From: Topomyia yanbarensis
Lineage: Eukaryota; Arthropoda; Insecta; Diptera; Culicidae
Assembly: GCF_030247195.1 (NCBI RefSeq)
Contig: NC_080672.1
Location: 366,350,271 to 366,414,270, forward strand
Reading direction: 5' to 3'
Length of the DNA: 64,000 nucleotides
The translations under genes and the position numbers were made by a program. This document shows positions 10,715 through 22,320 of this stretch, piece after piece (the first letter of the stretch is position 1; every line of letters begins with the position of its first letter). Under the pieces are notes generated by a model. The model searched no databases and was not told the origin of the DNA. It worked only from the letters and a program-made list of their open reading frames with translations.

Positions 10715-11192
10715 TGTAGTGTATAGGCATTGTATAATAAAAAAAATATATAAATTATATTAATAATGGCATTGTTCTTTCCTGATTAATAAACGGTTCT
10801 AGAATGGGAACAGTTACTTTAAATTAAATCGCTCTCATAATACTCTTGCTCTCCTTTTCTGTATATTTCTCGCGGGTCAAAGTGAGATGTGTAAGTGAGT
10901 TTTCCCTTGAGATCTATCGCGCGACCCTTGCTCTTGCTTTCTCTATCTCCGTCTAATCAACAACTGGTTACCATATCCACGATGGATGAATGTATGAGTA
11001 TATACGATACTGTTTCATTGCAAACTGGGCAATTCAATGGTATTTGTTTGGGTAAAAGTTCCCTGAGCGGGAGCAGTCGAAGGAGAATAGAGTATTCGAT
11101 TGACGACCGTTAAGACGAACGGATGCTAGCTGGTTTTGGACGCTCGCTGATTTTGGACGCTCGCTAGCTTGGAAAAATGGAACGTCACGACA
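10715..11192 (+). repeat. 3' LTR (478 bp)
   Basis: Read side by side with 3659-4136 it shows no difference, including the AATAAA hexamer. It is followed by the duplicated target attcg at 11193-11197. Confidence 0.92.
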
Positions 11193-11450
11193 ATTCGGTC
11201 TCTTTCTGACCGCAATCTCTTGCCGTCCGGTTCCTTTGGACTTTTCAGCCCTCTTGCTTTGTCTGCGCTGGCCCTCGAACCGCCCGACCGGCGTTTCCGT
11301 TTCGACATGCGACCGGATTGTCGAACGGACACGTCAACTGAACCAACTAACTACCGAACGAAAAACTAAACACGCGACGAGAAACAAAAAAAAATACACG
11401 TCTGAACACGTTAAGATACGACCAAATACAAATTAAATACGTAAAGGTTC
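11193..11450 (-). pseudogene. 5' UTR and ORF1 start of the split Jockey-type element
   Basis: A minus-strand ATG at 11308 opens a Lys/Arg-rich frame (MSKRKRRSGGSRAS) running to 11194, where the gypsy element begins. Skipping the gypsy element and one copy of attcg, the frame continues without a break into the sequence below 3658, so this is the N-terminus of the same ORF1. Sequence from 11309 to about 11450 would be its 5' UTR and internal promoter region. Confidence 0.8.
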
Positions 11451-11619
11451 CATACAAACGGGTTATCACTTTTTGGTTCACCGATCAAACAAATTTCGCT
11501 ACCCTATTCCTCTGTGTCGCTTTGACAGTTTGGAGTTTTCCGAAAAAAAAACATTCTGGCAACTCCACCAGATCAAAGTGGGCTACCGATTTGGCTATTT
11601 TCATTTGTTTATAACAGCT

Positions 11620-11905
11620 CCCTGTCAAGGACGACGTCTCTGTACAGCCAGCATCACTGCCATGAAAGGCAAAACATTGATTTTGAACCGAATGATTAGA
11701 AGCTGTATTTAGTTACAAAATGTCGATTTTCTGAATGATATGATATTAAATAATCCCACAAGATGCAAAACGTCGTGTGGAATGCTTGAATATCGAGCAT
11801 AGTGCCGAACATAATTCTTTGTTTGGGGCTTTATAGCTATAACGCCCCATATATGTTGGTCGCTGTCAAACTCCATATGATGGTATAGGTTTGCCAGGTG
11901 GCTGG
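11620..11905. repeat. Dispersed repeat, intact copy (partner at 47632-48185)
   Basis: Starting at about 11620 (cctgtcaaggacgacgtc) this segment is closely matched by 47632-47830 and again by 48088-48185, up to the tail with ggggctttatagctataacg. The second copy is interrupted by an inserted palindromic element, so this one shows the empty site. No coding content was seen. Confidence 0.75.
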
Positions 11906-12099
11906 TTTATAAAGGCATAACAAAATGTTGTTGCTATCGTCGTCGACAGCTTCTGCTTCAGTGGAAGTAGCCAATACAGGATTCAAAATCCAACCAGAGT
12001 TGTGTGGAACTGGTGAAATAAATGTTCATATCAAAATATTGATAAATATTTTGCTCATATTTTTTATACAGGTCACGAGTTCGAAATGTTACGCGAGTT

Positions 12100-13350
12100 G
12101 AGAGGCTATACTAGGTACTTTTCGCTGCTCCTCGGTAAGACAACTCGAACAACATTTCCTTTCAGGAAAAACGATTTCCCCGAATAACTCGTTGGCGGAT
12201 AGCGCCGATATAAGGCTACTGTACTCATCAGGAATTGTGTAAACCCAACCGCGGAAAACTTCACTAACTTTAAGGCGAGTTTACTATTCGGGACATGTGT
12301 CACGGGATTTCGGCTCCTATGTATTTTAAATGGAGCACGGGATTTCAAATCTCGTAGCAGGAAATGAGTCTTCACAAACATGACCGTTTTAATGAAGTTT
12401 AAACCCAACAGTGGAAAGCGTCACGGGATTTTAAAACTCCACACAAAAATCCGTCCGGGAATATTTCAACAGAAATTGTTTCCCACAGGGAAAAGGGTGT
12501 TTTAATTTGGTTTAAAATTTGATGCTGCTGGTATTTTTAGAAGCAGTAGAGCTTTTGGTTTGACAGTTTAGAAAAATCTCGGCGGAAAATTTTCGCTGAT
12601 CAAATCTCGACACCAATCCCGTGACCCATTTCTCGAACTATAAACTAGCCTTTAAGGCTACTGTACACTTTGATCACGGAATTTGGGCCGGGATGTTGTG
12701 CCGGATTTTTGGCGCGGAAAATTTTCCGCTGTTATCTCTAGAAACTGTCAAACCAAAAGTTCTACTATTTCTAAAAAAATACCACCGATTTCAAAATAAC
12801 ACCGAATTTTAAACCTGATAAAAACACCATTTTTCCGTCGGAAACAATTCATGTTGAATTGTTTCCGAGTGGATTTCATGTGTTTTTAAAAATCCGTGAC
12901 GTTTTCTAGAATTTGGATTTACACTTTACGAATCTTGAGTTTTTCGTGTAGACTTTTTCCCGTCGCGGAAAATGAAAATCCATTTGCCGTTTAAAATACA
13001 CGGGGAGCAAAATTCGCGATCAGATTCCCGGGGTGTAAAGTAGCCTTAAAGGCTACCAATGGGAGATGAATTTCAGTATTCCCGAGGTATAAACTCAATC
13101 GCGGAAAACATCACGAATTTTAACAAATCTACACACAAATAATCCGGCCGGGCAATCCAACATGAATTGTTTCCGACGGGATAAACGTACATATTTATTA
13201 GTTTTAAAATTCTGTGCCATTTTAGAAAGATTTTGTATTTTTAGAAGCAGCAGAACTTTTGGTTTGACTGTCTAGAGAGATAGCGACAGAAAATTTACCG
13301 TGAACAAAATCTGGCGCAAAATCCCGGCCCTTAAGTACAGCAGCTTATAG
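12100..13350. repeat. Complex fold-back repeat region
   Basis: Blocks such as aaggctactgtacac, gggccgggattttg and gttgaattgtttccg recur here in both orientations, and the arms run roughly 12200-12650 against 12655-13350. The same family reappears at 32069-32790. The minus-strand open frame at 12106-12408 lies inside a repeat arm and is not a gene. Confidence 0.65.
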
Positions 13351-14080
13351 TCTTCAAGCGCCAATCAGTGGATCTCAGAGACAACGAAAGCAGCGCATTA
13401 TGGATTGACGATTCTGTCCACAATCTGCTGAATTTGACTTTTCAGTGCAGTTGAGTATGATAGGCAATAGGCAAATCAATGCTTCAACGGAAAAGTACAC
13501 GTTGGTTCAACGTTTTTCAGTGCACATTATATGGTTCAATATGCACTACCAATTATTACTGAAAATGAAAGGAAATAAATTCACATATTCATGCTCAATT
13601 CATATCTCAGAAGTTTTTTGATAAGTAAGCCAGCTTCATAAAGGGAAGCTTCCCAGAATTCCATTGAAATTAATCAACCAAATGATTTAGCTCAAATTTC
13701 CAGTAAGTTCTTAAAAGTTTGATACTTTACCTCGTCTTGTGGCCTAATCGAGAAATTTTACTTCTGTATTACTTAAGATTAACAACCTGAGGTTATCTGC
13801 GAGAACATGTTGACGAAGCATAGAACTACCACCATACAGAAAGTAACCTAACTTTTGTCATACCGAGGCTTCGAGGCATCCGAAGTTTCATTAAATATTC
13901 CTCTTTCAAATGCAACACAACGCCGGTTGCTGACGTTAGCAGTTGGAGTAGCATCGCTTGACATGTAAGTGATTCTTGTGCTGTTACTTAATTAGAGTTG
14001 TAAAAACGTTACGCTCGATAAAGTAGCACTAAGCAATTAAGTTTTATGTTAATCTCATTAAAAAAATTACAAGGACTCAA
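13350..14080. other. Intergenic sequence, nothing recognised
   Basis: This is AT-rich sequence with no open frame of note and no clear repeat structure. Confidence 0.4.
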
Positions 14081-14340
14081 GACCTTCTTTTAAAGGCTTA
14101 CGGAGATGCAGTTCCGTCCTGGTTGCAAACCTACCAGGGGCACAAGGCCGTCAAGAACAGCCGGGAACAAGTCGAAGATGAAAGTCGCCCAGGGGAAAAC
14201 CATTCAGGTCGAAGCAAAATAAAACGTGGGCAGAGCTAGATCCAAATTTGCCGCACCGTATTGTGCAACAAATTGCTATGCAGGACATTTCAATATCGAC
14301 AGTTTTCGCGGGTTGGTCTTCGATGATTTCCCGGCCGTCC
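14081..14340 (+). pseudogene. Mariner-type transposase N-terminal remnant
   Basis: Reading the frame through 14093 gives KAYGDAVPSWLQTYQGHKAV followed by a VEDESRPGE block. This follows the mariner helix-turn-helix pattern of an acidic-Gly-Asp start, Trp-His-Lys-type region and ED-D-R-S/P-G linker. The sequence loses frame after about 14225, and no catalytic region was seen. It is an ancient fragment. The call rests on pattern similarity only. Confidence 0.55.
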
Positions 14341-14859
14341 TCGAAGGATTTGTGCTACTGATAAATTCACCACTAATTTGAAAAATTAGTGCGTTGGTCG
14401 TCACAAAGTATTAGTTTTGAATTCCCATCACACTAATTTTCAATTGAAACTCTCTATTCGATATTTTCTAAATAATAAATCTTATCCATGGTAACGCTGT
14501 TATAGATTGTTTATGCGGTCTACAGTGGTCCTAGTTTTCTATATATTTGTATCAAAGTACGCTGTCACTTTGACACTGTATCTTTTCAGGTACAGGGTAG
14601 CTTAAAACGTGTCCTCGAAAAATCATCAGAGCATTCCGTATTAACATATTTGTGTTTGATACGACGAACCAAAAATAGTTCTTAATGCAAAAGTTCTCAA
14701 TGCACATATTCCATGCTTACTTTAGTTTTCTATGTAATCAATTTGACACAGAAATATTCCGCTCAGTGAAGTTGATTCCTTCAAACATGACCGGTTCTTA
14801 GAATCGTGCTTACTCCAGTGAATCAAAACGCTATAACAATTTGAACGAGTATTTATGGC

Positions 14860-15010
14860 AAATGGCTATTATGCTAAACGACCTTAATAGCGTGCATTAT
14901 CCTGTACATTTTATACCAAATCGCTTATGTGTCAAACAACCTATTATCAAATTATTTCTTATACCAACCGGGCATTATGCCAAATGACTTTATGCCAAAC
15001 AGGTTAGCAC
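14860..15010 (+). repeat. Degenerate ATGCCAAA-type short repeat
   Basis: Successive variants such as atggcaaatg, tatgctaaacgac, ataccaaatcg, tatgccaaatgac and tatgccaaacagg form a loose array. The remaining sequence up to 15388 is the AT-rich upstream region of the following gene. Confidence 0.55.
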
Positions 15011-15388
15011 CTTTCTTCAGATATTTCTTTTTTTGCTGCAAGGGCTTCTGGTACCTTTTTTCTTTTTTAGTGTCCAAACAGTGCCCCATCTTTAAGGGTG
15101 TATGGAAAAAATGGGATTGACGTATTGATGCAAATCATCAATAAATTTTTATTTATTGTTTGTGCAGGGGCTGCTATCGAATCCTAAATCGAGATCACGT
15201 CGTGTTTGACTTCCAAATACCTTTTGTCTATAACAATTTAATATTGATCGTCATAAATATATACACAAGTGAATAACCGAATTTACGTCTACGTCTAAAT
15301 AGCCAAAATTAGACGAACGGTGATACTGAAAACAAATCAACAGTGAAAATCGTTTTGGGAATCGGTCACAACTTTCCGACCGGTCACA

Positions 15389-17061
15389 ATGAACCCCGAT
15401 GGTTCATGCAATTTATGTCTTTCTCGAAAGGCGGCCGGCTCACCAGAGGATAAACAATTACGGATGAAAATCGATAGGATCTTCTACTTTGAGGTAAAGC
15501 ATAATTTTACAGGTGTGAATCAATTGCTACTGAACCCTCCCCAGATTTTTCGATACCAGGACGGTGTGGCTCTGATCTGCGATGCCTGTAAGCTGACCGT
15601 CAATGCATTCTACGAGTTTTCCGAGCAGGTACGCGACAATCAACAAATTCTACGTTCGACGGCACTTCCTACCACCAGTTCGGCATCAGAGGAATCCAAA
15701 ACCCAGCTGGTCGCAGAAGCACTAATAAAGCTCGAATGTTCGGTGGAGGAAGAGCAGCCGTATGAAACGGAATGGGTTGATGTGAGCAGTAAACTGGTGA
15801 CCACATTGGGCGCTGATGAAACTCGTGGGGTGAATCAAACCGATGCGAAAAAGGATCACGCGTGGAGTTATCCAGACATCGACGAAGCAGAAGAAGACGA
15901 TGATGGTGCTGATTCTGATTGGCTATCAGATACTGGAGATGAAAAACCGCCGGCTGTTGCACTACCCAAACCGAAACGGAAGTACACCATAAGGAAAAAG
16001 TCTGCGCCAAAGAAAGAAACAATTCAAGCAAAGTGTAATGAGAAAGAGTCATCCGAGGGTGGTGGAACGGGACTATCCGACGAAGATATGGTTTTGCAGC
16101 ATTTTAATCTTGCGTGTGATTTGTGTGCCAAGCCACTAGAAGATTTCACCGATCTGCGCGAGCATTTCAAAGATGTGCACGAACAGCTCGGGTATATCAA
16201 TTGCTGCAATAAAAAAATCTTCAAAAAATGTTGGATGGTTGAGCATCTTCAGGTGCATCTGAATCCAGATGCCTTTCATTGTGTACTTTGTAAAAAGAGC
16301 TATAGCTCTAGTAGAGTTTTGAAGGATCATATAAAAGAGGTTCATGCAACGGATGAAAAACGTTTGCTACAGTGTGACGTGTGCTTGAAACGGTTTGCCT
16401 CAAAGAGGCATCTGAACGCTCACTCAACCATGGCCCATGGATCCTATCCGTGCCCACAGTGTGCAAAAGTACTTGCTTCCCAAGGTTCTCTGAAGCACCA
16501 TATTTTTACTCAGCACGGTGAGGGCCAACAGTTTATTTGTGACATTTGTGCGCGGGTTTTTCGATCCAAGAGATGCCTGGAGACACACGTCAAAGGTCAC
16601 CTGGGTACGAGACAGGAGGATAAAGTGCAGTGCACTGTCTGTGCGGTCTGGTTTACCAATAAGTATCAGCTAACAAAGCATATGAACCGTATTCACATTG
16701 AGCCAGACAAGATGTTGGAATGTAATATTTGCGGAAAGCAGCTGCGCAATCGTGAGGCACTGAATGGTCATATGAATCGAACGCATACCGAGAGTCGGTT
16801 TGAGTGTGAATTTTGTTTTAAAAAATTCAGACGACCACATCATATGCGGGTTAGTCGCATCCAAAAAGGAGGGTGAACGACAACTAAAAATACATTTCTT
16901 TCTAGGAACATGTTGCTATTCACCACACCGGGGAAGATTTGTACGGATGCGATTACTGCCCAGAACGGTTCAATTCGAAGAACAAACAGTACACCCACCG
17001 GAAAACGGTTCATCCGCTGGAGTTTGAAGAGGAACTGCGCAAACGACTCATGAAAGATTAG
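15389..17061 (+). CDS. ZAD C2H2 zinc-finger protein 1 (grauzone-like)
   Basis: Predicted nuclear DNA-binding transcription factor. Exons are 15389-15493, 15545-16849 and 16906-17061; both introns (51 and 56 nt) are phase 0, and the protein is 521 aa. An N-terminal ZAD domain (CNLC ... CDAC) should dimerise. An acidic linker (EEDDDGADSDW) and a basic stretch follow. Next comes the grauzone-type module (CDLC, then CCNKK, then HLQVHLNPDAFHC), and then a run of C2H2 fingers ending in exon 3 with CDYCPERF. Intron 1 is a multiple of three and has no stop, so a naive reading would include it. The start fits the Cys-x2-Cys position of the paralogues at 28758-31070 and 39138-40878. Confidence 0.88.
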
Positions 17062-17122
17062 ACAGATAATCGATGTTTGCTATAGTAGTAATTGTGGTAG
17101 CGATAGGGATAAGGAAAAATAA

Positions 17123-17182
17123 GTCGAACCAGAATACACTGATATGCACCAGTATGTGCATGACATTACATTCTGGTTCGAC
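17123..17182. other. 60 nt hairpin in the presumed 3' UTR
   Basis: A perfect 13 bp outer stem (gtcgaaccagaat with attctggttcgac) encloses two opposed 8 nt internal loops and a perfect 6 bp inner stem (atgcac with gtgcat). It starts 61 nt after the zinc-finger stop codon. It could be a short fold-back scrap or an RNA structure. Confidence 0.6.
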
Positions 17183-17655
17183 AATTTGATGAGTGGTAGT
17201 GAGAATAATGTTTGCATGTAACAACTCTACAAAATAATATTTAAAGTAAGCAAAAAATGTTGGTTTATGAAAATGTGGGGGAAGGGGGGGGGGGGGGGGT
17301 TGCTTCTCTAATCTTCCGGCCATCACATCACAAGATTTGGTATTCTTAGCATGTATAACAAACATAAAAATGTGACACAAGGTGCTAAAAATGCACAAAA
17401 ATCCTATCAATCCTATTTTTCATTGGATTGTCTGCTCTAAAGATATTACCAAGGGCCGTTCATAAATGATGTCGCGTATTGACAGTTGGGTAAAAGCCAT
17501 GAATTAACGAGAGAAAAACTAAATAATTTGAGACGTACTAGTACTACGAATATCACGTAAGATCGATGACAGAGTAGTGGGATCAAGGTCAAGTTCCCCC
17601 TGGGTCTTGCAAAACTGAGAAGCAACATCAATTTCGGCACAGAGAACAGACATCC
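17183..17655. other. Downstream region, nothing coding
   Basis: Contains a G-rich run at about 17278-17300 and, from about 17452, the phrase gggccgttcataaatgatgtcgcg, which resembles the end of a common mosquito repeat. No gene seen. Confidence 0.4.
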
Positions 17656-17658
17656 ATC

Positions 17659-18153
17659 TCAACCGTAACCGTATGACGGGCTACAAAAGGTAACATCGAT
17701 GATGGATTCCCGACAGTTTCTGCGGAAATTTGTGCTGGTGCCCTCATTACATAGCATAACATCCAGTTTGGCTAGAGCTTCCAACAGGCTATACCCTCTT
17801 GTGTTGGTATGTCTGCTTCCCCACTCGACTGCCCAAGCGTTGAAATCTCCTCCGATGACTACCGGCCTTCGTCCGGCAAGCTCTCTAGTAAGTTCATCTA
17901 GCATCCGATGGAACTGCTCTACCGTCCATCTAGGGGGTGCGTAGCAGCTACATATAAAGATCCCATTAATTTTGGCAATCACGAAGCCTTCGTATGAGTT
18001 TGAAACCACTTTCGGTATGGGGTATTTGCCCATCACATCAATTGCAGCCGTTCCTGTTCTATCCGCCGCCCAGTTACCGTTGTCGATAGGGATTCGATAC
18101 GGCTCCGCAATTATTGCAACATCGCATTTCGTTTCTGTTGTAGACTGCCACAA
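17659..18153 (-). pseudogene. R1-clade ORF2 fragment: endonuclease domain
   Basis: The frame carries IIAEPYR, VIGGDFNAWAVEWGSR, the RGYSLLEALAKLDV block and IIDVTFCSPS. These are the consecutive landmarks of an R1-clade apurinic-like endonuclease, including catalytic Glu, Asp and Asn positions. It ends at about 17665, before the SDH end of the domain, so the element is cut off and reverse transcriptase is missing. It lies downstream of the matching ORF1 remnant at 18200-19151. Confidence 0.8.
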
Positions 18154-18199
18154 CAGTTGCTGTACAATGATTGCGGTTTAACTGGGTCACTTCTGACAC

Positions 18200-19151
18200 T
18201 CCCTCGCTTTTTTGTACGCTGGGCATATTAAGTCCCCCGTCATGTGGTCTTTCCCACCCTCCTTTGTGCAGAACATGCACATCGGTTGCTTCGTGCAGTC
18301 TCTTGCAAAGTGTCCCTGTTCCCCACATTTTCTGCAAAGATCGATCTATCCGGGCCTTTGCAGTTTCCCGCCTGGCGCCCAAAGCCCATGCATTTGAAGC
18401 ATCTCTCCATTTGTCTGAAAACTCTAGGAATAGCTTTCAGTGAACACATTGACCACCAAACCTAGCTACAGTTGTGGAGAGCCGTATCGACGCCGTCTGC
18501 GTACCGCCGTACGCCTTCCTCATCCGAATTACCATTGGTGTATCTCCCAGATCACATTGTTCCTTCAGTGCATTTCTCAGCTCATCTCCTGTTGTTATCT
18601 CATCCAGGTTCCTGCACTCAATCACTGTCTCGTGGGCTAGGGCCCTTACGGTTGCCTCTTCGCCTAGTGACTTTTCAACGAGTGTCTTGAAGGCCATGCT
18701 CTTGACCGTCGGGTCTTTCTTCAGCTCGAAGAGAATCTCTCCTTTCTGAGTAAGACGGGTTTTCACCACATTCTCCCCAACTGCTTCAACTCCGGATAAT
18801 TTCTCACTTTTCGAAGGAGCTCAGCGTACGTCGTTCCTTCCTTCATCTCGATGATTGCTTCGCCCCTATTTTTTCCCGACGAGGCTTAGGCACATCTTTC
18901 TTAACCTTCGGCGGTTTGGACTTCGCCTCTTGTTTTACGACAGTTCGCCAACCGCTTGCTTGCTTCCGATCGACTTCTTGCTCATTCTTCGGTTTATTCT
19001 TCTCTTTTTCCTCTCCAGGTGTCTCCCTTTTCCGTTTCTCGGAACGTGGATTCTGCAGACTCTTCAGCGCCTCTTCTGCTAACTCTGGTACTGCTTTCGG
19101 CTTGGCCTCGTCAAGCGTTTCTTCGCGCGATCTGCTCTCGTTCGACGACAT
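18200..19151 (-). pseudogene. R1-clade ORF1 (gag-like) pseudogene
   Basis: The start is at 19151 (MSSNESRSREETLDEAK), with a Lys/Glu-rich N-terminus to about 18850. The central gag-like part occupies 18437-18769 (GEILFELKKDP ... VIRMRKAYGGTQTASIRL), and CCHC knuckles lie near 18300-18410 (CFKCMGFGRQAGNC). The parts lie in different frames, so at least two frameshifts occurred. Together with 17659-18153 this is the 5' third of one element; its 5' UTR probably extends right to about 20500. Confidence 0.75.
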
Positions 19152-20540
19152 TCATGGCGGACTTAATGGACGGCACTAGATGCTTGATCTTAGTGTGGAC
19201 GTTGTTTGTAATAAGTTTGCCTCCGATGTGAAAGAATCACGGAGGCAGCACCGACTAGCATGGAACAAATCGCAAACCAAACAAATCCTCAAATTTTATG
19301 TGTTTAAATCGTATACATATATTCTGCACCTCATGACATCACCTTTACGGGTTAACTACTCCTAGCATCTCCTACGCTTTTCTTACTCTTTGCTCTCTCT
19401 TTCTCTCTCTTACGTGCTAAAATCTTGCTTCTGGCACACTGTCCAAGATTTCATCCTACTCGCATCTTTCATCACCAACATAATGCTGCACACCTCCGTG
19501 TTGGTCACGACCACTGTAGTCGTGTCGGATGGACGCATGTCCGCAGAAGCTCTAACCGTGCCGTATCTGACCGTATGGACGGTCCCTTGCTTAACCTCCT
19601 TGGTCGATGGAAGTGATGACCGCCGAACGCCTCACTGAATCGTTCTTCCGAAAACGCAAACCGGAGAAAACGGCCCTAAAAGCCATCCAAGTTAGCCTTT
19701 TCTTGCATAATGTTTCAGCACTGCACTTACTCTTTCCGTAGCTGTCTTCACGAGACGGGTGATCGTATTTTTCCTTATTAACAGGTCCAAACCGCTACGT
19801 GCCCTCTTGGTGTACCGCTCTGTGCTTTGCTAAAAATTGGCATCATTAGACCAGATTCTCGCATTGGGTTTTTGTTTACCTGCCTTCTGCCTGGTCTTTG
19901 AGCAGGCAATAGCGAATTGCCAATAATTTGCACTTTCGTGGCTTAGTCTGCGCGGAAAAACAACTCGCCACGTGCGATAATCACCGATTCCTGGTAAGAT
20001 CAACATTGGGACGATTAGAACGGGATTACTGACTTGATTTTCTTATATTTACCCAGTTAACTGTCCGGTTTATTAATTAGAAGCTACGGATTGGCAGTGT
20101 GGCTTCTGACTACGGCATAACCTGCTCAGATCAATGTTGCACAAGCGTTTTTGATATGCCAATATCTATTGAGATAAGATCGAGCTGATTAGGCAATATT
20201 CTTGCATTGATTAACATCGTATTTACCCGGTTTACGGCCTTCGGAGGATAAGTGTCGATTTCCGCTCCGTGTACCAGCTTTTCCGTTGATTGCACTTTTT
20301 CTGCCTGACGAAACAGCGTGAAGCTACTTTTCGACTTTTTCAGCGTTTTGATTCTCTTTGAGTGAGAGAGATCAAACTTGTGTCATTTCCGTCTCCAGTG
20401 GTGCTGACTTCGTGTGGAGAGATATGCGTGTGCAAGATAGTGTCAGATAGTGCTGCCGTGATGCCAGAGTGCTTGATTTTTCTATCAACTAACTAATTTC
20501 TTTAGGAGTACGTATATCTTATAATCCGTTGGTAAACATT
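19152..20540 (-). other. Probable 5' UTR of the R1-type element
   Basis: This is non-coding, moderately GC-rich sequence between the ORF1 start at 19151 and another ORF1 tail at 20557. No terminal signature was identified, so the element's 5' boundary is not fixed. Confidence 0.4.
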
Positions 20541-20556
20541 AATCTTCTAACAAACG

Positions 20557-20955
20557 TTACATGTTCTTGTCCTTTATGAACTCGTAGAGCTCCTCTATTT
20601 TGTTCTTCAGCTCTGTCGTGTTGGTCCTCCCAAGCTGCAGTCCTGCTTGGGGTGTGCTATTACCAGTTCTGGGTATAAACGACTGGTTCGGCACAAGGCC
20701 CACGGCTCCTTGGAGAGACTGCTGCATTTCATGCTGCTTGTCATTAGTTGAACTAGTTAGCCACCTGCTTCAATACTGGCGATCTCGCAAGTTTTCCGCT
20801 TCTTGCGAACACGATTGCCTCTCCGCGTGCTGCTGAGATGCAGTCGTCGTCGTTATTGTTTTTTTCATATTTTTTTTCTGTATTTGTTTTTGTCTCTCCG
20901 TGGTTCTCCATTTTGTTGGGTCCCAACTCCGGGCCGCTATCTCCACTCGTTGCAC
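20557..20955 (-). pseudogene. C-terminal ORF1 scrap of a second non-LTR element
   Basis: The minus-strand frame reads Lys/Gln-rich sequence, then after a frame change GLVPNQSFIPRTGNSTPQAG and a terminal helix (TTELKNKIEELYEFIKDKN) before a stop at 20557-20559. This is the style of a Jockey/R1-type ORF1 C-terminus. The attribution is tentative. Confidence 0.45.
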
Positions 20956-20959
20956 ATAG

Positions 20960-21830
20960 TCGCCTCTCGTGATCCCATGATTATCTATACTACCAAAGCA
21001 GCAGGGAAATCATGCAATGGTTGACACTATCCTTCATGGGGAGTAGTGTTCAGAGCCGGATCGGCGTAAATCGGGAATTCTCCAACCGAACCTAGTACCA
21101 CCAACTAAATGGAGACGAGTTTTGAACGTACCCGGAGACTTGCCAGGGTTTTGTTAGGACGGAGACAGCCGTGCTGTTAGCCCACTCGCCATTTCAAGTC
21201 GGTGTCATCCTTCCTTACTCAGGGAATAGAACAGCACGCCTGTCAGCCCGAAGTCGTCGTCCAATTCGAAATCCGTGCCATAATCAGGATGTTACTGGCT
21301 TCGATCCTGATGTGCCGGTTGGCGCTCCGGTTGGGCTAAAGTGCTTTTATTGCTAAGATCTTGGATCATTGGAATCTTAGGATCTTAGCAGAAGCGGCAC
21401 AAACTCGCTTCGTCGGAGCTGCTTACGGAGTTGTGGCTTTTTAGAGGTTTAGCAGAGCTCAATCCAACCCCACCACATCCTAGCAAAACTCCCAAACTCG
21501 CAGTAGGGCCGGGGGGGGGGGGTTCGTTAAGCCCTTAGACTCTTGCCTTCGTGTCCCTGCTGCCCCTTGGTCTGAGAGGGTGGCAGGTGAGAGAGGACTG
21601 GGAGTTGAGAGGTAGTAGGGGGTACATGGGTAGCTGGAGAGTTCAACACCGAACTTCATATACCTTCCATTTGAGACTAGGCTAGTGAAATTTGGTTGTC
21701 AAGTGGCTTTAGATCTGGAATTTGCCCGGAACCCCGGAATTATCGATAATACATTCCAATAATTTTTGATTCGCCATCAGTGATCTAGGCCTGCGAATCG
21801 AAGTAAATTGATGTTCATTTCAATAGATTT
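20960..21830. other. Intergenic and retroelement-like sequence, unresolved
   Basis: GC-richer stretches at 21050-21350 look like old retroelement sequence but give no recognisable domain. A run of G occurs at about 21510-21521. No gene seen. Confidence 0.35.
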
Positions 21831-22190
21831 CAAACCTATGCGGTATTCTGTACCGGTTTATATGAGAAATTCCTATGTGACCGCAATTACCAACCTGTAA
21901 TTCTGGAACAACCAAAAGTCAGAACTGAATGCAATTCAACAGCAGTCAATGGGACATCTTTCATTTGAAATCAAGGGCCCTATTCTCACAGTCACGTCAC
22001 TTGGTGACTAGAAGGAAATTTTCTTCTAGTCACTAGGTGACGTGACTGTGAGAATAGGGCCTCAAGTTTGTAAAGATCGGTTAAGAGTTTGCTGGCAAAT
22101 AGGTGTGACACTAGCTCGGGAACTTGGCGAGTTCGCAGGGAGCATCAAGATCCGTCATAGGTGACCAATGTGGTCGAAACTAGTTTAATT
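21830..22190. repeat. Copy of a dispersed repeat, interrupted by an 86 bp palindrome
   Basis: The phrases gtttatatg, tgtgaccgcaattac, cctgtaattctggaac and ttcatttgaaat line up with the uninterrupted relative at 27965-28290 (tgtgaccacactc, cccgtaactccggaac, ttcatttgaaact). The break corresponds to the palindrome at 21976-22061. Confidence 0.7.
21976..22061. mobile_element. 86 bp fully palindromic micro-MITE
   Basis: Arms starting ggccctattctcacagtcac are nearly perfectly complementary across the whole 86 bp. The element is flanked by the direct repeat tcaag (21971-21975 and 22062-22066). The related copy at 27965-28290 lacks it. Confidence 0.85.
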
Positions 22191-22320
22191 GGTCATTAGT
22201 GATCTAGACCCGCAAATCTAAGTAATGTTGAACGTAGTTGAATATGTATTACATTATTCGGACATCTTTTTCTTCTTCTTCTCTGGAACTGTCAGTGACA
22301 GTTCTTTTAAAGGGCAGAGT

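Larger units (their letters stand above)
3659..11192 (+). mobile_element. Ty3/gypsy LTR retrotransposon, near-intact, with introns
   Basis: The element is 7534 bp. In order it has a 478 bp LTR, a primer site, a 1.6 kb leader, gag, protease, reverse transcriptase, RNase H, integrase, a purine tract and a 478 bp LTR. The order RT-RNaseH-IN places it in Ty3/gypsy. No env reading frame follows integrase. The two LTRs read as identical and a 5 bp duplication flanks them, so the insertion is recent. It sits in ORF1 of a decayed Jockey-type element. Unusual points are introns interrupting gag-pol and an octamer array in the leader. One extra T in a T-run within RT is the only obvious coding lesion. 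The clade within Ty3/gypsy was not determined. Confidence 0.95.

Noticed and set aside
12106..12408. 100-codon minus-strand open frame
   Set aside because: It is contained in an arm of the fold-back repeat region, with partner sequence nearby in the opposite orientation.
15494..15544. Reading the ZAD gene 1 frame straight through this segment
   Set aside because: It is open only because the intron is 51 nt without a stop. GT-AG ends and both paralogues place an intron at the same point.
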